Made by a program: the position numbers and the translations under genes. A DNA stretch of 64,000 nucleotides from positions 868,001 to 932,000 of the forward strand of contig CAVQGY010000002.1 in assembly GCA_963712165.1 (NCBI GenBank), in the 5' to 3' direction. Of the stretch, positions 9,101 to 17,175 are shown piece by piece. Origin of the DNA: B10-G9 sp963712165. Its GTDB lineage: Bacteria; Chloroflexota; Anaerolineae; Anaerolineales; UBA11858. The stretch's first letter is position 1; each line of letters starts with the position of its first letter. The notes under the pieces were generated by a model. It ran no database searches and was not told where the DNA came from. It worked only from the letters and a program-made list of their open reading frames with translations.

Positions 9101-9286
9101 GCCAGGCATATCCACGATCTCCCGGTACGTGATGTATATACATTGAATATCGACCTGGCCCAGAGGGGAGTCGGAGACCTGTTCAGTTTGATGTATGGCC
9201 GTGATCAAGAAACCCGGCTGAAAAAGGGGATGACGTACCAATTTGGCTTTCGGATCACACCTTTTTCCGGAGAAGAGAGCTGGTAA
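6155..9286 (+). CDS. lacZ: Beta-galactosidase, glycoside hydrolase family 2 (LacZ type)
   Basis: At 1,043 aa this matches the length and five-domain plan of E. coli LacZ. It has an N-terminal sugar-binding jelly roll (LNGCWKFHLA, about residues 49-58), immunoglobulin-like domains, a central TIM barrel, and a C-terminal beta-sandwich (GLQVPINQ... WYGKGPHETMPDRK). The acid/base Glu is E456 in SLGNEAGSG; the nucleophile is E540 in LVCEYAHAMGNS. GVNRHDFDPRRG is also conserved. No signal peptide is seen, so it is cytoplasmic. It is monocistronic, with no sugar transporter or LacI-type regulator beside it, so its disaccharide must enter through a system encoded elsewhere. Confidence 0.96.
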   Translation: MSIKPLLPWEDPRVFEINRQPITASAVRYPDRRSALNSSASERYLSLNGCWKFHLAATPGKEPVGCFRNDFDDTTWDEIEVPGLWQLQGYGTPHYRNIGLPPGIGEKNPPEIDPNLNSVGCYRNKFQIPENWDRQRVYLHIGGVKAACQVWLNGQEVGYSQDSMLPAEFDITRCIESGDNHLVLRVFRFCDGSYLEDQDMWYLNGIFRDVFLYASPQICIDDFYFRCEFDPAYQNASLAADVTVEYSPSEEANFFLLIDLIDPAGTEVFSRRFEILMSGAGKCTINSVESIDSPEQWSAEKPYLYTVLINLQDEKGNSLEVISSKFGFRVVEIKNQQILLNGKPILIKGVNRHDFDPRRGYAVSRESMEAQIKLLKQFNINAVRTAHYPNDPYFYELCDRYGIYVMDEANLESHNFTKHLPRDKEEWREAAISRGERMVLRDRNHPSIIFWSLGNEAGSGEVFRQMREAIISLDPTRPIHYEGAYTYPDSDVVSLMYPSPAFLDKLARGKGPLWFFKAESSFGRPVWPRWYRDKPILVCEYAHAMGNSISRLDKFMEIFEKYPHCAGGYIWDMIDQSLIREGDDGSEEWTYGGDWGDEPNDGNFCINGLFQPDLKPNPHSYEVQKVYQPLSVEPGNLFEGEVILHNKNSFAKLEDLEIRWTLTRNGYSAQSGLLPIPELEAGQKGTVQVPYQLPEQETGEYHLLLEFILLEDTAWAKKGYRVAWEQLGLPALAQVEEISPPSEPLTTPLIIHPREDVLELLIKDVKISYHTGSGFLHYLENQGLPLLVGPLRPNFYREVDNDLLPETLAPGVGGLFSLNRKWASANGELKLVDFQVERENAGNVLISTQYSLPQGRSPCWISYHINIDGEIVVRCELRPRHEMVRLGLQVPINQVLSQTTWYGKGPHETMPDRKRSGMVGVHSLPSGQLHHSYIRPQENGNRSDVRWIRFADKKGRGFQIQHLDDQLINFSLWPYTQRDLLEARHIHDLPVRDVYTLNIDLAQRGVGDLFSLMYGRDQETRLKKGMTYQFGFRITPFSGEESW

Positions 9287-9362
9287 GCCACTCAACTCCT
9301 GGTCCATTATCGGAAAATCTTAATTAGTTTTGAGGGCCATATACTATCCTTATTAACAATTC

Positions 9363-9397
9363 TGTAACATGGACAGGATTGGTGTGTTACATATAAT
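9363..9397 (+). promoter_or_regulatory. Promoter with overlapping inverted repeat, upstream of membrane protein/GTPase pair
   Basis: A -35-like TGGACA (9370-9375) and a consensus TATAAT (9392-9397) are separated by 16 bp. The -35 and spacer lie between the perfect 7-bp inverted repeats TGTAACA (9363-9369) and TGTTACA (9385-9391). This layout suits a dimeric repressor. The first ATG is 27 bp downstream of the -10. Confidence 0.6.
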
Positions 9398-9424
9398 AGA
9401 ATATCTGGTGTAAAGGGTAGGCCT

Positions 9425-10051
9425 ATGTTGATACCAAATAATGCCATTATTGTTGGTGTGGGAGCGGTCATCCTAATCGCGGGTTTGATTTACGCGCTCA
9501 GGATTGTGTTCTTGTTGAGGAACTTTGGCCTGGCCAGGCCCTGGATATTGCTTTCAGCCATGATCGGTTTCTTTTTCTTGGGATATATTTTCATTGCATT
9601 ATTATTCCTTGATATTGCCATGATACCTGCCATTACCATGGAGGGTTTGGTGACGGCCATCTTCTTTTTCGGTGCTGTATTTGTCACCATATTGTCAGTC
9701 CTTAATTTCAATCTTTTTGGAGATATCTTTGGGAAAGGGATTGATGACACGAAGGCGTTCAGGATCTTTGCGGAATATATTAGCATGCCGGCTCGCAAAG
9801 TGATGGCAATGACCCGCCCCGAATATTCAGTTGCCTGCGATATATGCGGTGGCGATGTGAAATATTCCATCCCGGAGCTTGTTCGTTCCCACCCCCGGAT
9901 TGACCGCGGCGTGGTTGTGGATAGAGCTATGGGAGGAACAAATTACCGGTTTTATGTACGACACTATTGTGATAAGGAGTTAAGGGAAATTCCCGTTCGC
10001 CATGACAATCAGTTTGAATACCGATCACACCGACCTTCACGTCCCGTATAA
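9425..10051 (+). CDS. Membrane protein with zinc-ribbon-like C-terminal domain, partner of small GTPase
   Basis: I do not recognise this 208-aa protein as a named family. It has about three hydrophobic helices (roughly residues 6-27, 38-62, 72-97). A soluble tail of about 100 residues follows, containing CDICGGDVKYSI near 138 and RHYCDKE near 183, spaced like the ligands of a zinc ribbon or treble clef (Cys-X2-Cys ... His-X-Cys). A GTPase gene follows within a few bases or overlaps its end, so the two are almost certainly co-expressed. A membrane anchor with a cytoplasmic zinc knuckle could recruit or regulate the GTPase; this is an inference from gene order only. Confidence 0.7.
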   Translation: MLIPNNAIIVGVGAVILIAGLIYALRIVFLLRNFGLARPWILLSAMIGFFFLGYIFIALLFLDIAMIPAITMEGLVTAIFFFGAVFVTILSVLNFNLFGDIFGKGIDDTKAFRIFAEYISMPARKVMAMTRPEYSVACDICGGDVKYSIPELVRSHPRIDRGVVVDRAMGGTNYRFYVRHYCDKELREIPVRHDNQFEYRSHRPSRPV

Positions 10052-10058
10052 TGATGTT

Positions 10059-10697
10059 ATGTCCGAAAAAGTTACTGGTTATGTGATGTTGGTAGGTAAC
10101 GGGGCAGTGGGCAAGACAACTGTCTCCAAGGTGCTGGCATTAACAAATAAGGGTGGTGCGCCTAGTGAGGATTTCCTTTCAGGTATCCGGAAAACCAATA
10201 ATCTGGAATACGAGTTCATCACCACTGAGCAGCAGATCGGAAATAAAGGATATTCCGTTACGCTTCAATTCCTAGTTCCGCCAGGACAAAAGAAGGGAGA
10301 TGGTGATCCGGCCGGCCGCTCCTTTGAGGAAGTGATCGATATCTTTCGGCCAACCATCCATCGCCTTGATGTAGTCTTGTTCACCTACGATTTGACCAGC
10401 ATGGAAAGTTTCCATGATCTGGTCTATTGGATTGATGGTGTTGGAGACTTGTTGAATGATACTTCTCATTTCATCCTGCTTGGTACTCATTTGGATCGTG
10501 GGGATGGTATCGAGATAACTCGGGGTGATATTGAGGAAGGGCTGGAATACCTGGCGGGAGAAATGAGGTCCATGCGGCCCAGCTGGAAAGGGAAGTTCGC
10601 CAGGCTGGAAGTATCGAATTTGACTGGTGAGAACCTTGACTCCTTATTATATTACCTGGCCGGGAGTGTGATCAGCTCGAGGAATATGCAGTTATAG
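10059..10697 (+). CDS. MglA-like small Ras-type GTPase
   Basis: This 212-aa protein (from ATG 10059) is a Ras-like G domain. The P-loop GNGAVGKTT lies near residue 12. In place of the DxxG of switch II it has FLVPPGQ, resembling the TVPGQ of the polarity GTPase MglA, which also lacks that Asp. The G4 base-recognition motif is LGTHLDRGD, a variant of NKxD. The insert GQKKGDGDPAGRSFEE follows switch II. An in-frame ATG at 10002 would add 19 residues and overlap the membrane-protein gene by 50 bp; neither start has a good Shine-Dalgarno sequence. It probably acts as a nucleotide switch with the membrane protein upstream. No roadblock/MglB-type GAP gene is adjacent. Confidence 0.82.
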   Translation: MSEKVTGYVMLVGNGAVGKTTVSKVLALTNKGGAPSEDFLSGIRKTNNLEYEFITTEQQIGNKGYSVTLQFLVPPGQKKGDGDPAGRSFEEVIDIFRPTIHRLDVVLFTYDLTSMESFHDLVYWIDGVGDLLNDTSHFILLGTHLDRGDGIEITRGDIEEGLEYLAGEMRSMRPSWKGKFARLEVSNLTGENLDSLLYYLAGSVISSRNMQL

Positions 10698-10724
10698 ACG
10701 GAGTAAATCCATTCGCAGAAAAAG

Positions 10725-10759
10725 AGGACTTGTCTGAATGAATCCAGACAGGTCCTTTT
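10725..10759 (+). terminator. Rho-independent terminator after GTPase gene
   Basis: The inverted repeat AGGACTTGTCTG / CAGACAGGTCCT (12 bp with one G-T pair; 10725-10736 and 10745-10756) is followed by TTTG. It lies 28 bp after the GTPase stop. Confidence 0.8.
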
Positions 10760-10872
10760 GAGTTAATTATTGTGAGAGTGGCAGGTATAATCTGAAGCAT
10801 TTGCCGAGCAGGAAAAGATGAAACTACGATAAAATAAACAACCTGGATAAATGATTCGGGGATAGAAAAAAT

Positions 10873-11796
10873 ATGAGTGAGAATTGGACAGCGACCAATA
10901 TTCCAGATCTATCTGGAAAAATTATCGTCATAACGGGTGCTAATAGCGGCATTGGATATGAATCAACCCGGGAGCTGGCCCGAAAAGGCGCTCAGGTGAT
11001 CCTTGCCAGCAGGAATCCCATCAAGGCTGAACGAGCCATCAAAAGGATTATGGATGAAATCCCAACCGCAAAACTGAGATTTATTGAACTGGATCTGGCC
11101 AGCCTGGAATCCATTCGAGGATTTACTGACAAATTCAAGTCGAAATTCACCAGATTGGATATTTTGTTAAATAATGCCGGAATCATGCTGATTCCGTATG
11201 GAAAAACAAAAGATGGGTTTGAAAATACTGTCGGTACGAACCACCTGAGTCATTTTGCATTAACTGGCCTCTTGTTGGAACGACTTAACGAAACCCCTGG
11301 CGCAAGGGTGGTTAATGTTGCCAGCAATGCTCATTACAGGGGGAAGATGGATTTTGATGATCTTCTGTTTGAAGGTAGAAATTCCTATACTCCCATGAAA
11401 GCATACAGCCGTTCCAAGCTGGCCAATTTGTTATTTACCTATGAGCTTCAGCGGCGATTTGAATCTGGGGGATATGATGTGATGGCTTTGGCTGCCCATC
11501 CCGGGATATCAGCCACAGAACTGGCGAATCATCTATTCTTCAATCTGATATCGTGGCTGATCCAGCCCGCAATGAGATTGATCTTCCAGAGTTCTGCGAT
11601 GGGAGCTCTTCCCAGCTTGAGGGCAGCTGTGGATCCTGGCGCACGGGGCGGTCAATATTATGGCCCGGATGGGAAAGGGGAACGGGCTGGTTATCCTGTT
11701 CTTGTCGATTCCAATTCAGCATCCAAAAATGTAGATGACGCCCGTACCCTGTGGGCGATATCTGAAGATTTAACAGGTGTAAGGTATCTGGATTGA
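10873..11796 (+). CDS. Short-chain dehydrogenase/reductase (retinol dehydrogenase-like)
   Basis: This 307-aa protein is a classical SDR with a Rossmann fold and NAD(P) as cofactor. The dinucleotide-binding TGANSGIG is near residue 21, ASRNP (consistent with NADP preference) near 46, NNAG near 100, and the catalytic Tyr-X3-Lys in YSRSKLAN near 178. Overall it resembles the retinol dehydrogenase/protochlorophyllide reductase-like group, which reduces varied carbonyls; the real substrate is unknown. It stands alone between the GTPase terminator and the convergent Lnt-like gene. Confidence 0.9.
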   Translation: MSENWTATNIPDLSGKIIVITGANSGIGYESTRELARKGAQVILASRNPIKAERAIKRIMDEIPTAKLRFIELDLASLESIRGFTDKFKSKFTRLDILLNNAGIMLIPYGKTKDGFENTVGTNHLSHFALTGLLLERLNETPGARVVNVASNAHYRGKMDFDDLLFEGRNSYTPMKAYSRSKLANLLFTYELQRRFESGGYDVMALAAHPGISATELANHLFFNLISWLIQPAMRLIFQSSAMGALPSLRAAVDPGARGGQYYGPDGKGERAGYPVLVDSNSASKNVDDARTLWAISEDLTGVRYLD

Positions 11797-11846
11797 TCGA
11801 GGAAGATCATCCATCCCCAGCCTATCCCACCTATTATCTTTGAGAG

Positions 11847-13325
11847 TTACTTGCTCTTCTTTTTTTCCCTGCTTTCAACCACACTCTGGAACACTATAAA
11901 GAAGGCAAAACCAGCCAGGCTGAGGTAACCGAGCCAGTCGTTTCCCAGGCGAGTGTAGAGGGGGTTTTTCTCCGCTAGCGTAACGTCAGCGATCACCACT
12001 TCACTGCTTCCTTCTTTACTACGGACATCCGCTAGGATCTTTCCATGAGAATCGGTGATCATGGTGTAATATCCGCGGTCTGCGTTCACTAGCGGCACCT
12101 GGTTTTCAACGGACCGCATCACAAAATGGGTCCAGTTCTGTTCTGAGATCCCCACAGTAGTGTCATAAGAGGGGTTGCCAAGCAATTGGACTCCCCGGCT
12201 GACTGTGCCCCTGGCAGAGTCTGTAAAGACGCCATCCATGCAGATGATGGATCCCAGTTTCCCGTAGGGAGTGTCATTGACTGGGAATGTTCCGGCACTG
12301 ACGGTCCGAGGTTCTCCAAAGGCATGCTGTTTGCCGTAGATGGGTGAAAAGCTGCCATCTGGGCTGATCAATACGGTTTCATTATGCCAACCTGCATCAT
12401 CGTGATAGGCGTAGGTGAAGTAAAGGTAAATCTCTGATTCCCTGACCAGGGATAGGACCCGTTCGGTATATTTCTCTTGGGGATCAAAACCAAAGGCCAT
12501 TTCAGGCACATAAGCTATCCTGGCGCCATTTTGAGCAGCTTCCATGACCTGGCTCTCCAATAATTCCAATCTCTCTTCCTGGCCGGCATCTTCAACTTGA
12601 TGTCCAGGTCCATCCAGATCCATATGCAGGGCTGCTACCCGAACGGTTTCTGTGCCTTGGGGGTCCTGGTTGAGGATCACCAGGCTAACTGCTACCCAGC
12701 CGGCCAGGATAACCACTGTCCCAACCGACCATTTGATTGCGGCTCCAGGATCAACTGGAACAGTATCATCGGCTGGCCATTTTTTATCCATCCAGGCCAT
12801 GATAATCTGCGCCAGGGCAACGTTCACCAGGATTACCAGCAGGTTCAATCCGTAAATGCTGAATATTGAAATGGGTTGGATCAACCAGGGCTGGCTGGCC
12901 AAAGGATTTGCGGCAAACCCCATCGTACCCAGGAACGGAATAAAGCTGCGGATCATTTCAAATCCTACCCAGGCGGCCAGTCCCTGCAGGATGAACCAGC
13001 GGAACCCGGTCAATTCGTGGAATTTCCTTTCAGTGCTGGTAAAAAAAGTAAAGATCGCAACAATGAATCCCATATGCAGCAGCCAGATGGGAGCCCCTTC
13101 GATATTGAAGATCCTGTAGAGGAAGGGCCATAACCAGCCGCCTATTGCCAGAGTTGGCGCCAGGGCAGACCACTTTAATGGAAGTAATCGATGCTGGGCT
13201 ACCAGGTATAAAGTGACTGCAATGAACATCAGCGGCCAGATATTGAGGGGTGGGAATGCGAGATAAAAAGAAGCGGCGCTTAAGATCGACAAGATAATTC
13301 CAGCAACTATCCTTTTCTTGTTCAT
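11847..13325 (-). CDS. Apolipoprotein N-acyltransferase-like membrane protein (Lnt/CN-hydrolase)
   Basis: A 492-aa protein. The N-terminal half has about six membrane helices (from residue 8 to about 225), followed by a periplasmic-type nitrilase domain and a last helix near 465. The nitrilase triad is visible: Glu in YVPEMAF, Lys in GKQHAFGE and Cys in SIICMDGVF. This is the layout of Lnt, which adds the third acyl chain to lipoproteins. The Cys region is more divergent than in proteobacterial Lnt. Several lipoproteins occur in this window as possible substrates. The start is backed by GGAG upstream. Function is family-level; some Lnt-like proteins have other roles, so no symbol is given. 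Confidence 0.82.
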   Translation of the reverse strand: MNKKRIVAGIILSILSAASFYLAFPPLNIWPLMFIAVTLYLVAQHRLLPLKWSALAPTLAIGGWLWPFLYRIFNIEGAPIWLLHMGFIVAIFTFFTSTERKFHELTGFRWFILQGLAAWVGFEMIRSFIPFLGTMGFAANPLASQPWLIQPISIFSIYGLNLLVILVNVALAQIIMAWMDKKWPADDTVPVDPGAAIKWSVGTVVILAGWVAVSLVILNQDPQGTETVRVAALHMDLDGPGHQVEDAGQEERLELLESQVMEAAQNGARIAYVPEMAFGFDPQEKYTERVLSLVRESEIYLYFTYAYHDDAGWHNETVLISPDGSFSPIYGKQHAFGEPRTVSAGTFPVNDTPYGKLGSIICMDGVFTDSARGTVSRGVQLLGNPSYDTTVGISEQNWTHFVMRSVENQVPLVNADRGYYTMITDSHGKILADVRSKEGSSEVVIADVTLAEKNPLYTRLGNDWLGYLSLAGFAFFIVFQSVVESREKKKSK

Positions 13326-13572
13326 CTTCTACTCCTTGGACCTATTTCACTGAAGATTGACCCAATAAGATATTTACCTGTTGAGGTATCAAGTCTATCT
13401 GTTTTTATTTTGCGTATGGAAAGGACTGCTTCAGTCACAAACGCTAAAGCAACTTATCAAGAATTATTTCTGTTTGGAAATGAAACCGGTTTGATTTTGA
13501 TCACTCATTGTGTATTGACATCATACATTGAATCTATCGTACTGTAAAACGGTAAAGATAGGTTTAGGGTAT

Positions 13573-14232
13573 TTATTCCGTAGGAGAAACCATGACACGT
13601 CCAGAAATCTCCCGGCCCAGGGTGATCTCCTTTCCACCCAGGAGCAATGTAAAAGGACCGTTGTAGGGAGCCTCATCGATCACAGATAATCTAGACCCGG
13701 GAAAGATCCCCTTCTCTTCCAAATGTTCGCAAAGGGTCTGTTCGGGCTGGTCGATGCGGATGACTTCTACATTCACCTCGAACTCAACCTGGTTAAGAGG
13801 TGTGGCAGGCTGTTCCGCCACCTGGCAATCGGGGTCAGGGATGGGGTGCCCGTGGGGGCAGACCGTTGGGTTGCCCAGGAAGTCCGCCAGGGCTTCAGTT
13901 GCCTCAGCATCAGTGGCATGTTCCAGCCGGCAGGACATATCGTAAACTTGCGACCAGCGGATTTTCAGGTGATCGGCCAGGAAACGGCCCCATAAGCGCT
14001 GCCTGCGCACGACCGTGAGTGCCCGCTGCAGCCCGGACTCGGTCAGGGCTACGCCTTTATAGGGTGTATGGGTGATCAGTTTGTGTTCTTCCAGTCTTTT
14101 GACCATTTCTGTGGCTGAGACCGGGGATATTCCCATACGGTTCGCCAGCAGCGAGACTGGAACAAGCTCCTTGCCGTTTGTCAGCTCGTAGATCGATTTT
14201 AAATACATTTCCCTGCTTTCTGATACGGGCAT
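13573..14232 (-). CDS. DtxR/MntR-family metal-dependent transcriptional repressor
   Basis: This 219-aa protein has the three parts of the family. There is an N-terminal winged helix (SREMYLKSIYEL, then MGISPVSATEMVKRLEEHKLI, residues about 5-60) and a metal-binding dimerisation domain with RQRLWGRFLADHL, SCRLEHATD and CPHGHPIPDPDC. A C-terminal SH3-like FeoA domain (about 145-217) completes it. These proteins bind DNA when loaded with Fe2+ or Mn2+. It is divergent from the feo operon across 146 bp containing palindromic sites, so it is very probably the iron-responsive repressor of feo and of itself. Mn specificity cannot be excluded from sequence. Confidence 0.92.
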   Translation of the reverse strand: MPVSESREMYLKSIYELTNGKELVPVSLLANRMGISPVSATEMVKRLEEHKLITHTPYKGVALTESGLQRALTVVRRQRLWGRFLADHLKIRWSQVYDMSCRLEHATDAEATEALADFLGNPTVCPHGHPIPDPDCQVAEQPATPLNQVEFEVNVEVIRIDQPEQTLCEHLEEKGIFPGSRLSVIDEAPYNGPFTLLLGGKEITLGREISGRVMVSPTE

Positions 14233-14320
14233 GTAGCTCCTTCCTGAGAGATTTCCGTGTGTGGTTTTGATTATAAACCTATCATAGCCGTTGTGAAGGT
14301 TGGCACAAGTAATATTTTAT

Positions 14321-14345
14321 GGTATACCTTATAAATAATTATAAG
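14321..14345. promoter_or_regulatory. Candidate DtxR-family operator between dtxR-like gene and feoA
   Basis: Two abutting palindromes lie 34 bp before feoA: GGTATACC (14321-14328, perfect 8-mer) and CTTATAA-ATAA-TTATAAG (14328-14345, perfect 7-bp arms). The position and symmetry suit a dimeric metal repressor controlling feo. The symmetry is seen; the regulator assignment is inferred from the divergent gene. Confidence 0.6.
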
Positions 14346-14378
14346 TGATCTATGTAAAAAAGAGGTGACACGAAGTAT

Positions 14379-14882
14379 ATGCCTGTCTTCACGTTAGATA
14401 AATTGGTTCCCGGGGAATCAGGTAGGGTTGTTCACATCCACGGCAGGGGGCCAGTAAGGCGCAGATTGGTGGACATGGGATTTAGCCACGGCGCGGTGAT
14501 TGATATGGTTAAGACTTCCCCGCTTGGTGATCCAGTGGAATATCGATTGCGTGGTTATCACCTCTCCCTGCGAAAATCTGAAGCGCAGACCATTGAAGTT
14601 GAGCTGCTGGAAGGCCACCACCCCAAGAAAGAGCCTGAGGAACACTCGCGATCGATTTTCCCGTTGGCTAAATGTAAAGCCGGCCAGCAGGTGGTCATAG
14701 TCCGAACCAGAGGCGGAAGGGGTCTAGCTAACCGTTTGAGGGGATTGGATCTGGAGGTAGGTACAGTCCTGCAAGTAATTCGGAATGATTTCCCTGGTCC
14801 GATCATACTATCAGTCAACCAGGGAGACAGGCTGGTTTTGGGCAAAGGTATTGCCAGGCATATCCTGGTTCAACATTGTTGA
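14379..14882 (+). CDS. feoA: Tandem FeoA-domain protein (ferrous iron transport accessory)
   Basis: At 167 aa this is twice the usual FeoA length and contains two SH3-like FeoA domains. The first spans residues 1-78 (PGESGRVVHI ... RRRLVDMGFSHGAVIDMV ... YRLRGYHLSLRKSEAQTIEV). The second spans about 90-167 (AGQQVVIVRTRGGRGLANRLRGLDLEVGTVL ... DRLVLGKGIARHILV). A charged linker (KKEPEEHSRS) joins them. FeoA is a small cytoplasmic partner that supports FeoB. The start has AGAGGTGA upstream. FeoB begins 25 bp downstream. Confidence 0.92.
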   Translation: MPVFTLDKLVPGESGRVVHIHGRGPVRRRLVDMGFSHGAVIDMVKTSPLGDPVEYRLRGYHLSLRKSEAQTIEVELLEGHHPKKEPEEHSRSIFPLAKCKAGQQVVIVRTRGGRGLANRLRGLDLEVGTVLQVIRNDFPGPIILSVNQGDRLVLGKGIARHILVQHC

Positions 14883-14907
14883 AGGCGGCTGGTAAAAGGC
14901 AGAATCG

Positions 14908-17163
14908 ATGACAAAAACAATAGCCCTGGCAGGGAACCCGAATGTTGGCAAATCCACCCTTTTTAATGCCTTGACTGGCTCCCACCAGCATGTTGGCAAC
15001 TGGCCCGGCAAAACTGTTGAAAAGAAGGCTGGGCGGCTTCGGCTCGGGGATGAGGAAGTGCTGGTTGTTGACCTGCCCGGAACCTACAGTCTGACAGCCT
15101 ATTCAATTGAGGAGATCATAGCTAGGGATTTCATTGTAAATGATAAACCCACAGCTGTGATCGCAGTGGTTAATGCTGCCAATTTGGACAGGAATCTATA
15201 TCTGGTCACACAGTTGATCGAGCTGGGAATGCCTGTGATTGTGGCATTGAATATGACAGACGTTGCCAAAAGGCGCGGGCTGCAAATCTCCTTGACTGGA
15301 TTGTCGGAGCGCCTGGGGGGCATTCCCGTTGTGGAAACAGTAGGAAACCGCAGCGAGGGGCTTGAGGACCTGATCCAGGCTATTCAATTAGTTATCGAAT
15401 ACCCTCACACAGGGAATATCAAGACCAGTTTCAGCGGGATCCTGGGAACAGAGTTCCAAATACTACGATCTGAAGTTGAAAATCAGACCGATCTGGTAGA
15501 AATATACCGGCCTGACTGGTTGGCAACCAAGCTGCTGGAAGGCGACCAGTCGGTGATCTCTGCCCTTGAAAGGAAAGGATCAGGCACATTGCTGGAATCC
15601 GCTAAGAGGGCTCGGGAGCGGATCGAAGAAGGCACAGGTGAAAACCCGGAGATCTTGATCGCCGATCAACGCTATCAATTTGTGGACCGGGTCATTGAAT
15701 CTGCAGTGGAAAAGCCCAGAGAAACCATCATCACCCGGTCGGAAAAGGTGGATGAGATTGTCACTCACCGAATCTGGGGATTACCGATCTTCTTATTATT
15801 GATGTGGCTTGTGTTCCAATTCACCTCCAATGTCAGTGCGCCTTTCCTGGATTGGGTGGATGTATTCATCAATGGGTTCATCTACCGCTGGACCGGGCAT
15901 TTCCTGGAACTTATTGGACTTGGTGAGCACTGGTTTGGTTCTTTGATCATAGATGGGGTGATTGCTGGCGTCGGGGGAGTGCTGGTTTTTATTCCTGTGC
16001 TGCTCTTTCTCTATCTGGCGCTCGGAGTTCTGGAGGATTCTGGATATATGACGCGGGCGGCATTTGTGATGGACCGGGTCATGCGCTGGATGGGCCTGCA
16101 CGGCAAAAGCTTCCTGCCCATGATCGTAGGCTTTGGATGCACGGTTCCAGCTGTATACGCGACCCGGACCCTGGAGAATGAAAAGGACCGCAAACTGACC
16201 GCCTTCCTGGCAACTTTTATGAGCTGCGGCGCGCGGCTCCCGGTTTATGTAGTTTTTGGTGCGGCTTTTTTCGGGGCAGCATCAGGCTCCCTGGTATTCG
16301 GAATGTACTTCTTGGGGATCGTGATCGCCCTGATAACGGGCCTTGTGATGAAGAACACGGTCTACAGGAGCAGCCCTCCGGCGCCATTTGTGATGGAGCT
16401 TCCTCCTTACCGGATTCCCCGGCCTAAAGATATCTGGATGCAGATGTGGGAGAGGACTCAGGGATTTCTGATTAAATCGGGAACGGTCATCCTGGGTGTG
16501 TCTGTCGCCCTGTGGCTGCTGATGGCCATCCCGGCTCATCCTGATACTGGTGCTTTTAATGATGTGGGGGCTGGTGATAGCCTGTTTGGCCGGGTAAGCG
16601 GATTGATCGCTCCTGCTTTTAAGCCTGCGGGATTCGGATCCTGGCAGTCCACTGGTTCTTTGATGACAGGCATTCTGGCAAAGGAAGTCATTGTCAGCAC
16701 CATGAGCCAGATCTACGTGGGTGAAAGCCATACCGGGGAGGAGCAGAACAGCACATTCAGGGAGGAGCTGGGATCGGTAACCGTGAATTTTGGACGAGCA
16801 GCTATCCTGACTGCCCAGGAGGCCTGGAATATCCTGCCCCGCACCATCAGTTTGATCCCCTTTGTGAATATCGGGGACCTGGATATCTTCCCGGCCAATA
16901 ACCAGGAGGAAGACACCACACGGTTGGAGGGCTCCCTGATCGGAGCATTTGCTGTCACCGGTGGTTCGCCTGAAGCCGGGCCTATCGCTGCTGTGGCTTT
17001 TAATGTCTTTGTGCTGCTTTATATTCCCTGTGTTTCAGCAGTATCTGCCATGCGCCAGGAATTTGGCCGACGCTGGATGTGGGCTCAGATCACCTATACG
17101 CTGGCCATTGCCTGGGGGATGGCAGTACTTGTTTTCCAGATTGGCAAGATCATATTTTTATAA
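14908..17163 (+). CDS. feoB: Ferrous iron transporter FeoB
   Basis: This 751-aa inner-membrane Fe2+ importer has an N-terminal G domain: G1 GNPNVGKST (9-17), G3 DLPG (55-58), G4 NMTD (115-118), ending in SERLG...VVETVGNRSEGL. A helical regulatory domain and a polytopic membrane domain with two Gate-type repeats follow (FGCTVPAVYATR, CGARLPVY, and the later LAKEVIVSTMSQ). A loop of about 70 residues between late helices (from GESHTGEEQ to TTRLEGSL) is longer than in many FeoBs. FeoC follows immediately. Iron-dependent repression through the upstream palindromes is likely. Confidence 0.96.
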   Translation: MTKTIALAGNPNVGKSTLFNALTGSHQHVGNWPGKTVEKKAGRLRLGDEEVLVVDLPGTYSLTAYSIEEIIARDFIVNDKPTAVIAVVNAANLDRNLYLVTQLIELGMPVIVALNMTDVAKRRGLQISLTGLSERLGGIPVVETVGNRSEGLEDLIQAIQLVIEYPHTGNIKTSFSGILGTEFQILRSEVENQTDLVEIYRPDWLATKLLEGDQSVISALERKGSGTLLESAKRARERIEEGTGENPEILIADQRYQFVDRVIESAVEKPRETIITRSEKVDEIVTHRIWGLPIFLLLMWLVFQFTSNVSAPFLDWVDVFINGFIYRWTGHFLELIGLGEHWFGSLIIDGVIAGVGGVLVFIPVLLFLYLALGVLEDSGYMTRAAFVMDRVMRWMGLHGKSFLPMIVGFGCTVPAVYATRTLENEKDRKLTAFLATFMSCGARLPVYVVFGAAFFGAASGSLVFGMYFLGIVIALITGLVMKNTVYRSSPPAPFVMELPPYRIPRPKDIWMQMWERTQGFLIKSGTVILGVSVALWLLMAIPAHPDTGAFNDVGAGDSLFGRVSGLIAPAFKPAGFGSWQSTGSLMTGILAKEVIVSTMSQIYVGESHTGEEQNSTFREELGSVTVNFGRAAILTAQEAWNILPRTISLIPFVNIGDLDIFPANNQEEDTTRLEGSLIGAFAVTGGSPEAGPIAAVAFNVFVLLYIPCVSAVSAMRQEFGRRWMWAQITYTLAIAWGMAVLVFQIGKIIFL

Positions 17164-17175
17164 GTGAAGGAATTG

